Assembly: GCA_017305455.1 (NCBI GenBank)
Contig: JAFKKO010000131.1
Span: 1-64,000 of the forward strand
Length of the DNA stretch: 64,000 nucleotides
Reading direction: 5' to 3'
Origin: Hyphomicrobiales bacterium
GTDB lineage: Bacteria; Pseudomonadota; Alphaproteobacteria; Rhizobiales; Xanthobacteraceae
The position numbers and the translations under genes were made by a program. Shown piece by piece: positions 18,866 through 27,817 of the stretch; positions within the stretch are counted from its first letter, which is position 1, and every line of letters begins with the position of its first letter. The notes below the pieces were generated by a model. The model did not search any database, had not been told where the DNA came from, and saw only the letters and a list, made by a program, of their open reading frames with translations.

Positions 18866-19606
18866 TCACGCCGATGGCGGATGAAACTGCATCACGCTTT
18901 TGCTGCGATAATCGTAGAGCTTGCCGGTCTCGGTCCAGAGCGGATCGCACAGCGGCACGATATATTCGGCGACCTCCTCGGGTGTGTCGAGCGTCATCGG
19001 GTCTTCGCCCGGCATCACGGTTGCGCGCATCCGGGTGCGGATCGGACCGGGATTGAACAGGTTGACGCGCAGCGCCGTGCTCGCGGTCTCGTGCGCCCAG
19101 ACCCGCACCAGCGCTTCCAGCGCCGCCTTCGACGCCGCATAGGGGCCACGATAGGCGCTGGCCTTGCTTGCGGTGCCGGAGGTGATGAACACCGCGCGCC
19201 CGGCATCGGATTGCTGCAGCAGCGGCTCCATGCAGCGGATGAGCTGGAAGTTGGCGGTGGCGTTGATCGCCATCACGTCGTTCCACTGCTTCATTTCGAT
19301 ATGGCCGAGCGGCGAGGACGGACCAGCGACGCCGGCATTCCCGACCAGAATGTCGATCTTGCCGTGGCGCTCGTGCAAGGCGGCGCCGAGCCGCGCGATG
19401 CCCTCGAAGTCGGTGAGATTGAGCGGCACCAGCGTGGCGCTGCCGCCATCGCCGCGAATAGCGTCATCCAGTTCCTCGAGCCCGCCCTGGGTGCGGGCGA
19501 CGGCGATCACATGCGCGCCGAGGCGGGCAAGCGCGCGGGCGGTGGCGTAGCCGATGCCGCGCGAGGCGCCGGTGACAAGGGCGATGCGGGAAGCGAGAGG
19601 GGTCAT
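18866..19606 (-). CDS. SDR family NAD(P)-dependent oxidoreductase
   Basis: This 246-residue classical short-chain dehydrogenase has the cofactor motif TGASRGIG near residue 13, NAGVAG for the central strand, and a catalytic Ser in ITSG with YAASK providing Tyr and Lys. After the active site, NPGPIRTRMRATVMPGEDP and the C-terminal PLCDPLWTETGKLYDY resemble the YciK-like branch. The substrate cannot be inferred. It is convergent with der and preceded by a REP element at its 5' side. Confidence 0.87.
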   Translation of the reverse strand: MTPLASRIALVTGASRGIGYATARALARLGAHVIAVARTQGGLEELDDAIRGDGGSATLVPLNLTDFEGIARLGAALHERHGKIDILVGNAGVAGPSSPLGHIEMKQWNDVMAINATANFQLIRCMEPLLQQSDAGRAVFITSGTASKASAYRGPYAASKAALEALVRVWAHETASTALRVNLFNPGPIRTRMRATVMPGEDPMTLDTPEEVAEYIVPLCDPLWTETGKLYDYRSKSVMQFHPPSA

Positions 19607-19622
19607 GCGGGCCGGCCTGTCG

Positions 19623-19710
19623 CCTCATCCTGAGGAGCGCTGCGAAGCGGCGCGTCTCGAAGGATGAGGCCTCATGGTTTGAGACGCGCTATGCGCTCCT
19701 CACCATGAGG
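19623..19710. repeat. REP-like palindrome (cctcatcctgagg family), copy 1
   Basis: The unit begins cctcatcctgaggagcg, contains ctcgaaggatgaggcctcatgg in its centre and ends gctcctcaccatgagg. Two head-to-head hairpins are possible. Related copies lie at 32199-32292 and 54462-54568. This copy separates the SDR gene from the GNAT gene. Confidence 0.85.
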
Positions 19711-19762
19711 GGATGGTCCCGTCAAGATGTGGCAGGCTCCTTGTTCCGTGCTACACGGCGCC

Positions 19763-20266
19763 ATGACCGCGAAACCCGCCTCATGGCGCCTGATGCAGCC
19801 CGCCGATCTGCCGGCCGTCGGCGTGCTGGCCGCCGCGATCCATCCCGATTATCCCGAGGAAGACGCGGTGTTCGTCGAGCGCCTGCGGCTGTATCCGCAG
19901 GGCTGCCGGGTGTTTGAACGCGACGGCAAGATCGCGGCCTATGTGGTCAGCCATCCGTGGCTTGAACGGCAGCCGCCGGCGCTGAACGCGCTGCTTGGCG
20001 AACTGCCCGCCGCGCCATCGACCTACTACATCCACGACATCGCCTTGCTGCCCGGCGCGCGGGGCTCCGGCGCGGCTGCACAGGTGGTGGCGGCGCTGAT
20101 CGCGCAGGCGCGCGCTGAGAGGCTGGCGTCGCTGTCGCTGGTCGCGGTGAACGGCTCGGCCGGATTCTGGCAGCGGCACGGATTTGTCGCGGTAGCGGCG
20201 CCCGAGCTTGACGCCAAGCTGCGCAGCTATAGCGACGACGCGCAATTCATGATCCGGATGCTGTGA
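19763..20266 (+). CDS. GNAT family N-acetyltransferase
   Basis: This 167-residue protein is a single GNAT domain. Motif A, which binds acetyl-CoA, is IHDIALLPGARGSGAAAQVV, a slightly loose version of Q/RxxGxG/A. Motif B follows with LVAVNGSAGFWQRHGF, where the N-x-x-A-x-x-F/W-Y pattern is kept. The acceptor substrate is unknown. Start ATG 19763 fits the domain boundary. The methyltransferase gene starts 9 bases after the stop, so the pair is probably an operon. Confidence 0.83.
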   Translation: MTAKPASWRLMQPADLPAVGVLAAAIHPDYPEEDAVFVERLRLYPQGCRVFERDGKIAAYVVSHPWLERQPPALNALLGELPAAPSTYYIHDIALLPGARGSGAAAQVVAALIAQARAERLASLSLVAVNGSAGFWQRHGFVAVAAPELDAKLRSYSDDAQFMIRML

Positions 20267-20274
20267 GGAGCGCT

Positions 20275-20889
20275 ATGGCTGCACATCCGTCATCTGCCGA
20301 CGTTGCTGCGCTGTATGAACGTCACGCCACGACATGGGATCGCGAGCGCGGCAAGCAGTTGCTCGAACGCGGCTGGCTCGACCGCTTCCGGGCATTGCTG
20401 CCGCAAGGCGCCGCCGTGCTCGATCTTGGCTGCGGATCGGGCGAGCCGATGGCGCGGTATCTGGCTGAGTCGGGCTATGCGGTCACAGGCGTCGATTCCT
20501 CGAAGGCGATGATCGGGCTGTGCCGCGCGCGCCTTCCCAAGGCAACATGGATCGTTGCCGACATGCGCAGCATCCGGCTTGCACAGCGCTTTGCCGGCCT
20601 CTTGGCCTGGGACAGTTTCTTCCATCTGACGCAGGACGACCAGCGCAGGATGTTCGCGGTGTTCCGGGATCATGTGGAGCCGGGCGGCGCGCTGATGTTC
20701 ACCAGCGGCCCGGCCGCGGGCGAGGCGATCGGCGCGTATCGCGGCGATCCGCTCTATCACGCCAGCCTCGATCCGGCGGAATATGAGGCGCTGCTTGACG
20801 CGCACGGCTTCGGCGTCGTGCGGCATGTGGTGGAAGACCCCGACTGCGGCGGCCACACCGTCTGGCTGGCGCAGGCGCACAGTGGCTAG
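20275..20889 (+). CDS. Class I SAM-dependent methyltransferase
   Basis: This 204-residue Rossmann-fold methyltransferase has motif I VLDLGCGSGEP, the acidic loop VTGVDSS that binds the ribose of S-adenosylmethionine, and motif II/III equivalents VADMRSI and LLAWDSFFHL. Start ATG 20275 is preceded by GAGGAG at 20265-20270. It follows the GNAT gene closely and is convergent with purF. The methyl acceptor is unknown; the short length and D-S-F-F-H-L pattern fit small-molecule methyltransferases. Confidence 0.85.
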   Translation: MAAHPSSADVAALYERHATTWDRERGKQLLERGWLDRFRALLPQGAAVLDLGCGSGEPMARYLAESGYAVTGVDSSKAMIGLCRARLPKATWIVADMRSIRLAQRFAGLLAWDSFFHLTQDDQRRMFAVFRDHVEPGGALMFTSGPAAGEAIGAYRGDPLYHASLDPAEYEALLDAHGFGVVRHVVEDPDCGGHTVWLAQAHSG

Positions 20890-20924
20890 GGGGCGTAGCT
20901 GATGCGAGCGGTAGCCTGCTGTGC

Positions 20925-22436
20925 TCAGCTTGCCTCGGCGAGCAGCGACAACTGCCGGGGCGAGGTCTCGGTCTTGCTGTGGTCGGTCAGCAGCGTCGGG
21001 TAGGCGCCGGTGAAGCAGTGGTCGGAGAACTTCGGATTGGCCGGGTCGCGGTTCGGCTCGCCGACCGCGCGGTACATGCCGTCGATCGACAGGAACGCCA
21101 GCGAGTCGGCGCCGATGATGTCGCGCATCTCCTCGATGGAGTGAGTCGCGGCCAGCAAACCGGCGCGGTCCGGCAGGTCGATGCCGTAATAATCGGGATA
21201 GAGGATCGGCGGCGAGGCGAGGCGGAAGTGCACTTCGCGCGCGCCGGCGTCGCGCATCATGCGCACGATCTTGCGCGAGGTGGTGCCGCGCACCAGCGAG
21301 TCGTCGATCAGGATGATGCGCTTGCCCTCGATCGCGGCGCGGTTCGGCGCGTGCTTCATGCGCACACCGAGTTCGCGCACGCTCTGGGTCGGCTGGATGA
21401 AGGTGCGGCCGACATAGTGGTTGCGGATGATGCCGAGCTCGAACGGCACGCCTGAAACCTGGCTGTAGCCGATGGCGGCGGGGACGCCGGAATCCGGCAC
21501 CGGCACCACCACATCGACATCGACATGGCTCTCGCGGGCGAGCTGTGCGCCAAAACCCTTGCGGACCTCGTAAACGGAACGCCCGCCGACGATGGAGTCC
21601 GGGCGGGCGAAATAGATGTACTCGAAGATGCAGGGGCGCGGCGGTTGCGGCGGGAAGGGTTTGTGGATTTCGGTGCCCTTCTTGTCGAACACGATAATCT
21701 CGCCGGGCTCGATGTCGCGGACGTATTTCGCGCCGATGATGTCGAGCGCGCAGGTCTCCGAGGCGAGGATCGGGCAGCCGTCGAGCTCGCCGAGCACCAG
21801 CGGGCGGATGCCGAGCGGATCGCGTGCGCCGATCAACTTCTTGTTGGTCAGCGCCACCAGCGCATAGGCGCCCTCGATGGCGCGCAGCGCCTCGATATAG
21901 CGCTCGATGAAGCGGCCGCGCTTGGAATGGGCGACGAGGTGGAGGATGACCTCGGTGTCGGTGGTGGACTGCATCATCGCGCCCTGACGGATCAGATCGC
22001 GGCGCAGGGTGAGGCCGTTGGTGAGATTGCCGTTATGGGCGACCGCGAAACCGCCGGCATTGAGTTCGGCGAACAGCGGCTGGACGTTGCGCAGGATCGT
22101 GCCGCCGGTGGTGGAATAGCGGACGTGGCCGACGGCGGAATCGCCGGGCAGGCGGGCGATCACATCGCCGCGCGAGAAGGTGTCGCCGACAAGGCCAAGA
22201 CGGCGTTCGGAATGAAAGCGCTGGCCGTCGAAGGTGACGATACCGGCGGCTTCCTGACCGCGATGCTGGAGAGCGTGAAGGCCGAGAGCGGTGATCGCCG
22301 CAGCCTCGGGATGACCGAAAATGCCGAATACGCCGCATTCCTCGCGCAGCGTGTCGCCATCCAGGGGGTCGTCGAGATCGAAGTCGGTTGCGGAGGGGGT
22401 GGGCTGTCGGGCGCTGCCATTGGACTGGCTGTTCAT
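20925..22436 (-). CDS. purF: Amidophosphoribosyltransferase
   Basis: This enzyme makes 5-phosphoribosylamine from PRPP and glutamine, the first step of purine synthesis. After a short propeptide (to REE) the mature N-terminal Cys begins CGVFGIFGHPEA, the class II glutaminase nucleophile. Further glutaminase motifs are GLHALQHRGQEAAGI and AHNGNLTN. The PRPP loop is IILIDDSLVRGTTSRKIV. The chosen start gives 503 residues; an in-frame ATG at 22475 would add 13. cvpA lies upstream on the same strand, the classical cvpA-purF pairing. Confidence 0.95.
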   Translation of the reverse strand: MNSQSNGSARQPTPSATDFDLDDPLDGDTLREECGVFGIFGHPEAAAITALGLHALQHRGQEAAGIVTFDGQRFHSERRLGLVGDTFSRGDVIARLPGDSAVGHVRYSTTGGTILRNVQPLFAELNAGGFAVAHNGNLTNGLTLRRDLIRQGAMMQSTTDTEVILHLVAHSKRGRFIERYIEALRAIEGAYALVALTNKKLIGARDPLGIRPLVLGELDGCPILASETCALDIIGAKYVRDIEPGEIIVFDKKGTEIHKPFPPQPPRPCIFEYIYFARPDSIVGGRSVYEVRKGFGAQLARESHVDVDVVVPVPDSGVPAAIGYSQVSGVPFELGIIRNHYVGRTFIQPTQSVRELGVRMKHAPNRAAIEGKRIILIDDSLVRGTTSRKIVRMMRDAGAREVHFRLASPPILYPDYYGIDLPDRAGLLAATHSIEEMRDIIGADSLAFLSIDGMYRAVGEPNRDPANPKFSDHCFTGAYPTLLTDHSKTETSPRQLSLLAEAS

Positions 22437-22531
22437 GTCATCCACCACACGTCTCCGCCGGATCAAGTGCTTCATGTATCCGAAAACCGCGCCGGGATTC
22501 CGGTCTCATGCCGCTAGAGTTAACGCCACAG

Positions 22532-23176
22532 TTAACGCCCTGCCGCCTTGCCATCAATCAACGATTTGAGGCTGTCTCGGGTCGATTTCGCATAGCCGTC
22601 ATTCGCCAGTGTGTCCGCGGAACGGTTGTCGGGAGCGGCATCGGTCTGCTCCTCGTCCGGCTTAGATTTCTTGAACCTCTTCAAGATGGTGTTTTCAGGG
22701 TCATCCGGCAAGAGGCCCATCAGCCAGTCGCCGGTTCCTTGCAGAACCGTGCGGGATTTGGCCGAGCGGACCCAATCCGGCTGCTGCTTGTCCGGCACCA
22801 GCCAGGCGAAGAACACGAAGGCCACCACCATGATCAGGAGGCCGCGGGCGAGGCCGAACAGGAAGCCGAGGGTGCGGTCGAGCGCGCCGATCCGCGAATC
22901 CAGGATCATGTCGGAGATGCGCACCGTGACGACCGAGACCACGATCAGGGTGAGGATGAACACGCCGGCGATGACCGCGACAGTCGCAACCGTGTCGTTG
23001 TTGAAATAGCTTTTCGCGGTCGGCAGCAGCTTCTGGTAGGCGTACAGCGTGGTCAGCGCGGCGGCGCCCCACGCCGCGATCGACAGAATCTCGCGCATGA
23101 AGCCGCGGATCATCGCCAGAAGACCGGACAGCAGCATCACGGTCAGGACGATCATATCGAGAAGCGTAATCGGCAT
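22532..23176 (-). CDS. cvpA: CvpA family inner-membrane protein
   Basis: This 214-residue protein has four hydrophobic helices in the first 150 residues. The family N-terminus LDMIVLTVMLLSGLLAMIRGFMREILS is present, and the conserved RIGALDRTLGFLFGLARG lies in the third/fourth helix region. The cytoplasmic tail is charged and variable. CvpA was named for colicin V production and is now linked to envelope homeostasis; its biochemical role is unknown. It sits 95 bases upstream of purF on the same strand. Confidence 0.9.
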   Translation of the reverse strand: MPITLLDMIVLTVMLLSGLLAMIRGFMREILSIAAWGAAALTTLYAYQKLLPTAKSYFNNDTVATVAVIAGVFILTLIVVSVVTVRISDMILDSRIGALDRTLGFLFGLARGLLIMVVAFVFFAWLVPDKQQPDWVRSAKSRTVLQGTGDWLMGLLPDDPENTILKRFKKSKPDEEQTDAAPDNRSADTLANDGYAKSTRDSLKSLIDGKAAGR

Positions 23177-23397
23177 CTTTCCGGTCGGACCCGCTTGGTG
23201 AGGATGACCCCGAATCGGGCTTCATCATCATGGCTAACGTGACGGCGATATCGGGGAGCCTGCAAGGCCCGCGCGGCGTTGTATAACGTTCGATTTTCGC
23301 AGCGTCACGCGCAGGGGACCCTTGCAAGGGCCGAATCGGAACAATCCGGTGGATTTTTTGCCTTCTGTGGCTTTGGCGCGTGCCGTTTTGTCCGGCT

Positions 23398-24807
23398 TCA
23401 GGCGTCCTCGCGCGATTTGCGCGCCTTGCCGCGCGCCGCGATTTCCGCGACCAGCGAGGTCAGCGAGCCGACGCTGGTCAAACTGAGGCCGGCGTCGCCG
23501 CCCGGTTCGCCCCGCGCCGTCTCCGGCAACACGGCGCGGCCAAAGCCGAGCTTGGCGGCTTCCTTCAGCCGCGCGGTGGTCTGCGCCACCGGACGCACCG
23601 CGCCGGACAGCGAGATTTCGCCGAAATAGACCGCGTCAACCGGCAGCGGCGCGTTGGCAAGCGACGACACCAGGGCGGCAGCGGCGGCCATGTCGGCGGC
23701 CGGCTCCTGAATGCGCAGGCCGCCGGCGACGTTGAAATAGACGTCGTAGCCGGAGAGTTTCACGCCGCAATGCGCCTCCAGCACCGCCAGCACCATCGAC
23801 AGACGGCTCGAATCCCATCCCACCACGGCGCGGCGCGGAGTGCCGAGCGAGGTCGGCGCCACCAGCGCCTGCAACTCCACCAGCACCGGCCGGGTGCCTT
23901 CGATGCCGGCGAACACTGCGGTGCCGGGACTGCCGAGATCGCGCTCCGACAGGAACAGTTCGGACGGGTTGGAGACTTCGCGCAGGCCAAGCCCGGTCAT
24001 CTCGAACACGCCGATCTCGTCGGTCGGGCCGAAGCGGTTCTTCACCGCGCGCAGGATGCGGAATTGCTGCGAGCCTTCGCCTTCGAATGACAGCACGGCA
24101 TCGACCATGTGCTCGACCACGCGTGGACCGGCGATCTGGCCGTCCTTGGTGACGTGGCCGACCAGGATCAGCGCCGCGCCGGATTTCTTGGCGAAGCGGA
24201 TGAGTGCCTGCGCCGAGGCGCGGACCTGCGTCACGGTGCCGGGCGCGGAATCCACCGTGTCGGTCCACATGGTCTGGATCGAATCGATCACCACGAGGCG
24301 CGGCGGCTTGCCTTCTGAGAGCGTGGCGATGATGTCCTCGACCGAGGTCTCGGCGGCAAGCTGCACGGCGGCGTCGGCAAGGCCGAGCCGCGCCGCGCGC
24401 AGCCGCACCTGTGCGATGGCTTCTTCGCCGGAGATATAGACGGCGCGGTGGCCGGCGCGCGCCAGCATGCTGGTGGCCTGCGTCAGCAGCGTCGATTTGC
24501 CGATGCCGGGATCGCCGCCGACCAGCAGCACCGAGCCGCGCACGAAGCCGCCGCCGGTGACGCGGTCGAGTTCGCCCATGCCGGAGGGCAGGCGGGGCGC
24601 GTCCTGCGTCGCGCCGGTGAGGCTCTCCAGCGGGAACACCCGGCCCTTGCGCTTGGGCCGCAGGTTGGCGGGCATCGAGGACGCGCCGGAGACGTCTTCC
24701 TCCGCCAGCGTATTCCACTCGCCGCAGCCCTCGCACTTGCCCTGCCATTTGTTGTAGGCGGTGCCGCAGTTCTGACAGACGAAGGAGAGAGCTGCGGCGC
24801 GGGCCAT
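23398..24807 (-). CDS. radA: DNA repair protein RadA
   Basis: This 469-residue RecA-like ATPase and branch-migration helicase acts in recombinational repair. The N-terminal zinc finger is CQNCGTAYNKWQGKCEGCG. Walker A is GDPGIGKSTLL and Walker B is RLVVIDSIQTM. The RadA-specific KNRFG motif is present in the text AVKNRFGPTDE. The C-terminal Lon-protease-like domain ends in the usual helical region. It belongs to the minus-strand block alr-radA-cvpA-purF that is conserved in many Alphaproteobacteria. Confidence 0.95.
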   Translation of the reverse strand: MARAAALSFVCQNCGTAYNKWQGKCEGCGEWNTLAEEDVSGASSMPANLRPKRKGRVFPLESLTGATQDAPRLPSGMGELDRVTGGGFVRGSVLLVGGDPGIGKSTLLTQATSMLARAGHRAVYISGEEAIAQVRLRAARLGLADAAVQLAAETSVEDIIATLSEGKPPRLVVIDSIQTMWTDTVDSAPGTVTQVRASAQALIRFAKKSGAALILVGHVTKDGQIAGPRVVEHMVDAVLSFEGEGSQQFRILRAVKNRFGPTDEIGVFEMTGLGLREVSNPSELFLSERDLGSPGTAVFAGIEGTRPVLVELQALVAPTSLGTPRRAVVGWDSSRLSMVLAVLEAHCGVKLSGYDVYFNVAGGLRIQEPAADMAAAAALVSSLANAPLPVDAVYFGEISLSGAVRPVAQTTARLKEAAKLGFGRAVLPETARGEPGGDAGLSLTSVGSLTSLVAEIAARGKARKSREDA

Positions 24808-24933
24808 GGAACTGGTCGTCCTGAACAGAGATTTCTTGTTCTGTTTTTGTTCCGTATTTTTGTCGGAAAGTCAACTGCAAGCGCTGATGCGGCCAGGAGC
24901 GTGCCGACAAGGATTAACGTGCCGATCGCGGCG

Positions 24934-26106
24934 TCAGTTCTCGCCCTTGTAGATTCGCACATAGCGGCGGCCGAGACTGGTCAGCACCTCGTAGCCGATG
25001 GTGCCGAAATGGTGCGCCAGTTCGTCAACGCCGATGCCGTCGCCGATCAGGGTGACGAAATGTCCGCGCCGCACCGCGCCGTGCGGCACGTCGGTGATGT
25101 CGATGGTCATGAGGTCCATCGAGATGCGGCCGGCGAGCGGACAGCGTTGGCCGGCGACCATCGCCTCGGCGCCGCGCATGCCGTCGACGCCGCTGGCGGC
25201 GCGGAAATAGCCGTCGGCATAGCCGGCGGTAACGATCGCAAGACGGCTGTCGCGACGCGCGGTCCAGATGCCGCCATAGCCGGCGGTCTCGCCCTTGGGC
25301 ACGCTGCGAATCTGCTCGACGCGGACTTTCAGGTTGATGACGCTCTGCATCGGCGAGTCGGCTTCCGGCGTCGGGTTGACGCCGTAGAGCGCCGCGCCCG
25401 GCCGCACCATGTCGAAATGGAAATGCGAGCCGAGGAAGATGCCGGAGGAGTTGGCGAGCGAGGCCGGCACGCCGGAGAATTCGGACGCGATCTCGCGGAA
25501 GGCGGCGACCTGCCGTGCGTTGGCGGGATGGTCGAGCTGCTCGGCGCTCGACAGATGGCTCATCACCAGCGAGAGACCATGATCGCCCTTGCGGACTCGC
25601 GGGATCAGCGCCCGCGCGTCCTCCAGCGTCAGGCCGAGGCGGTGCATGCCGGTGTCGATCTGGATCGCGGCCTGTCCGCTCCAGCCGCTGGTGCGGCGGA
25701 AGACGTCCCATTCGGCGAGTTCGCCGAGATCGCCGATCACCGGCCGCGCGTCGAGCTTGGCGAATGCATCGCCGCAATTGGAGAAGAAGCCGTCGAGCAC
25801 GTAGATCGCGGCTTTCGGCGCGGCGGCGCGCGCGGCCTTCGCCTCGTCCAGCGTGGCGACAAAGAATGTCTTGCAGCCGGCGGCAACCAGGCGGCGCGTC
25901 ACCTGCGGCAGGCCGCAGCCGTAGGCGTCGGCCTTGACCACGGCGGCGCATTCGGCCGGCACGGCGCGGCTCTCCAGCGTCTTCCAGTTCGCCGCGATGG
26001 CGTCGAGATCGATGGTGAGCACGCCGGGCGCGGCCTCGAGCGTGCGGGTGTCGAGCGACGTGCTGCCCGATTCGGAAACCGGCTTGATGTCGGACGGTAA
26101 ATTCAT
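24934..26106 (-). CDS. alr: Alanine racemase
   Basis: This 390-residue PLP enzyme interconverts L- and D-alanine for peptidoglycan. The PLP-binding Lys is in AVVKADAYGCGL and the second catalytic base, Tyr, is in TAGYADGYFR. Other landmarks are MSHLSSAE, LANSSGIF and the C-terminal GRRYVRIYK. It is downstream of dnaB on the same strand and upstream of radA. A 126-base gap to radA may contain a separate promoter. Confidence 0.95.
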   Translation of the reverse strand: MNLPSDIKPVSESGSTSLDTRTLEAAPGVLTIDLDAIAANWKTLESRAVPAECAAVVKADAYGCGLPQVTRRLVAAGCKTFFVATLDEAKAARAAAPKAAIYVLDGFFSNCGDAFAKLDARPVIGDLGELAEWDVFRRTSGWSGQAAIQIDTGMHRLGLTLEDARALIPRVRKGDHGLSLVMSHLSSAEQLDHPANARQVAAFREIASEFSGVPASLANSSGIFLGSHFHFDMVRPGAALYGVNPTPEADSPMQSVINLKVRVEQIRSVPKGETAGYGGIWTARRDSRLAIVTAGYADGYFRAASGVDGMRGAEAMVAGQRCPLAGRISMDLMTIDITDVPHGAVRRGHFVTLIGDGIGVDELAHHFGTIGYEVLTSLGRRYVRIYKGEN

Positions 26107-26163
26107 GGGATGGAAAGCGGCTGGGTCATGCCGCCTTCATATCATATTCGCTCGGCGAGACGA

Positions 26164-27660
26164 TCAAATCCGGTCGGGCAGATGACCGTCTTCGGCGAGA
26201 TCGGCGAAGCGGGTGACACTGGATTCGAACGCCAGCTTGATGGTGCCGGTCGGCCCGTGGCGCTGCTTGCCGATGATGACTTCCGCCTTGCCGTGGGCGG
26301 CCGCCATCTCCGTCTGCCACTTGAAGAACTCCTCGGTACCTTCGCGTGGCTTCTTGTTCTCGAGGTAATATTCCTCGCGGAACACGAACAGCACGACGTC
26401 GGCGTCCTGCTCGATCGAGCCGGATTCACGCAGGTCGGAGAGCTGCGGACGCTTGTCGTCGCGCGCTTCGACCTGACGGGAAAGCTGCGACAGCGCGATA
26501 ATCGGAACGTTCAATTCCTTGGCCAGCGCCTTGAGGCTGGTGGTGATCTCGGTGATTTCCTGCACGCGGTTGTCGGAACGCTTGCCGGAGCCGGACAGGA
26601 GCTGGATGTAGTCGATGATCAGAAGGTCGAGACCCTTCTGCCGCTTGAGGCGGCGCGCGCGCGCCATCAATTGCGCGATCGACAGGCCGCCGGTGTCGTC
26701 GACATGGAACGGCAGATGCTGCATCTCGATGGCGTGGTCGCGGATCTGCTCGAAATCGCTTTCGCTGATGCCGCCGCGGCGGATCGCGCTCGACGAGATG
26801 CCGGTGCGCTCGGAGAGGATACGGGTGGCGAGCTGCTCGGCCGACATTTCCAGCGAGAAGAAGCCGACCACGCCGCCATTGACCGATTTCACCGTGCCGT
26901 CGGCCTGGTGCTCGCCGCGCCAGGAGCGGGCGACGTTATAGGCGATGTTGGTGGCGAGCGCGGTTTTGCCCATCGCGGGGCGGCCGGCGAGGATGATCAG
27001 GTCGGACGGCTGCAAGCCGCCCATCTTGGTGTCCATGTCGCGCAGGCCGGAGGCGAGGCCGGACAGATTGCCGTCGCGCTTGTAGGCGGCGGCCGCCATG
27101 TCGATGGCGACAGTCAGCGCCTGGCCGAATTTCTGGAACCCGCCGTCATAGCGGCCGGCTTCGGCCAACTCGTAGAGACGGCGCTCGGCGTCTTCGATCT
27201 GGGCGCGCGGCGCGAAATCTACCGGCGCGTCATAAGCGACGTTGACCATGTCCTCGCCGATCCGGATCAGATCGCGGCGCAGCGCCAGATCGTAGATGGT
27301 GCGGCCGTAGTCGTGGGCGTTGATGATGGTGGTGGCTTCGGCGGCAAGGCGGGCGAGGTACTGGCTGACCGTGATGCCGCCGAGATCGGTGTCGGCCGGC
27401 ACGAAGGTCTTCAGCGTGACCGGGGTCGCGACCTTGCCGGCGCGAATGATGCTGCCGGCGGTCTCGAAGATAAGCTGATGGATCGGCTCGAAGAAATGCT
27501 TCGGCTCGAGAAAGTCGGAGACCCGGTAGAAGGCGTCGTTGTTGACCAGGATGGCGCCCAGAAGGCTTTGTTCCGCTTCGATGTTGTGAGGCGCGGTCCG
27601 GTAGGCGGCGGCGCTGACGTCAGGCGTGAGCTTGACAATGTTCGAGTCGGAGAGGGCCAT
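26164..27660 (-). CDS. dnaB: Replicative DNA helicase
   Basis: This 498-residue hexameric helicase unwinds the replication fork. The N-terminal domain includes PHNIEAEQSLLGAILVNNDAF. The RecA-like domain has Walker A AGRPAMGKTALA, the GFFSLEMSAEQLATR segment, Walker B LLIIDYIQLL and the arginine-finger region LSQLSRQVEARDDKRPQLSDLRESG. ATG 27660 fits the family start; the open frame extends 17 codons upstream. Its location between the ribosomal cluster and alr is the usual alphaproteobacterial one, with cfa and a cytochrome-like gene in between here. Confidence 0.96.
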   Translation of the reverse strand: MALSDSNIVKLTPDVSAAAYRTAPHNIEAEQSLLGAILVNNDAFYRVSDFLEPKHFFEPIHQLIFETAGSIIRAGKVATPVTLKTFVPADTDLGGITVSQYLARLAAEATTIINAHDYGRTIYDLALRRDLIRIGEDMVNVAYDAPVDFAPRAQIEDAERRLYELAEAGRYDGGFQKFGQALTVAIDMAAAAYKRDGNLSGLASGLRDMDTKMGGLQPSDLIILAGRPAMGKTALATNIAYNVARSWRGEHQADGTVKSVNGGVVGFFSLEMSAEQLATRILSERTGISSSAIRRGGISESDFEQIRDHAIEMQHLPFHVDDTGGLSIAQLMARARRLKRQKGLDLLIIDYIQLLSGSGKRSDNRVQEITEITTSLKALAKELNVPIIALSQLSRQVEARDDKRPQLSDLRESGSIEQDADVVLFVFREEYYLENKKPREGTEEFFKWQTEMAAAHGKAEVIIGKQRHGPTGTIKLAFESSVTRFADLAEDGHLPDRI

Positions 27661-27817
27661 GTCGCGACGGTGCGCTTTCTTTGAGTCAAATGGGAGGCGT
27701 TTATCTGGCACCGCTGCCGGGGCCGATCAAAGCGTCTTATGGCTTATGCACATGCCGCCCACAGCCTGATAGTACCAACGCCGCTTCAGGTCGATTCCGC
27801 TTGCATTTGCGTTCGCG

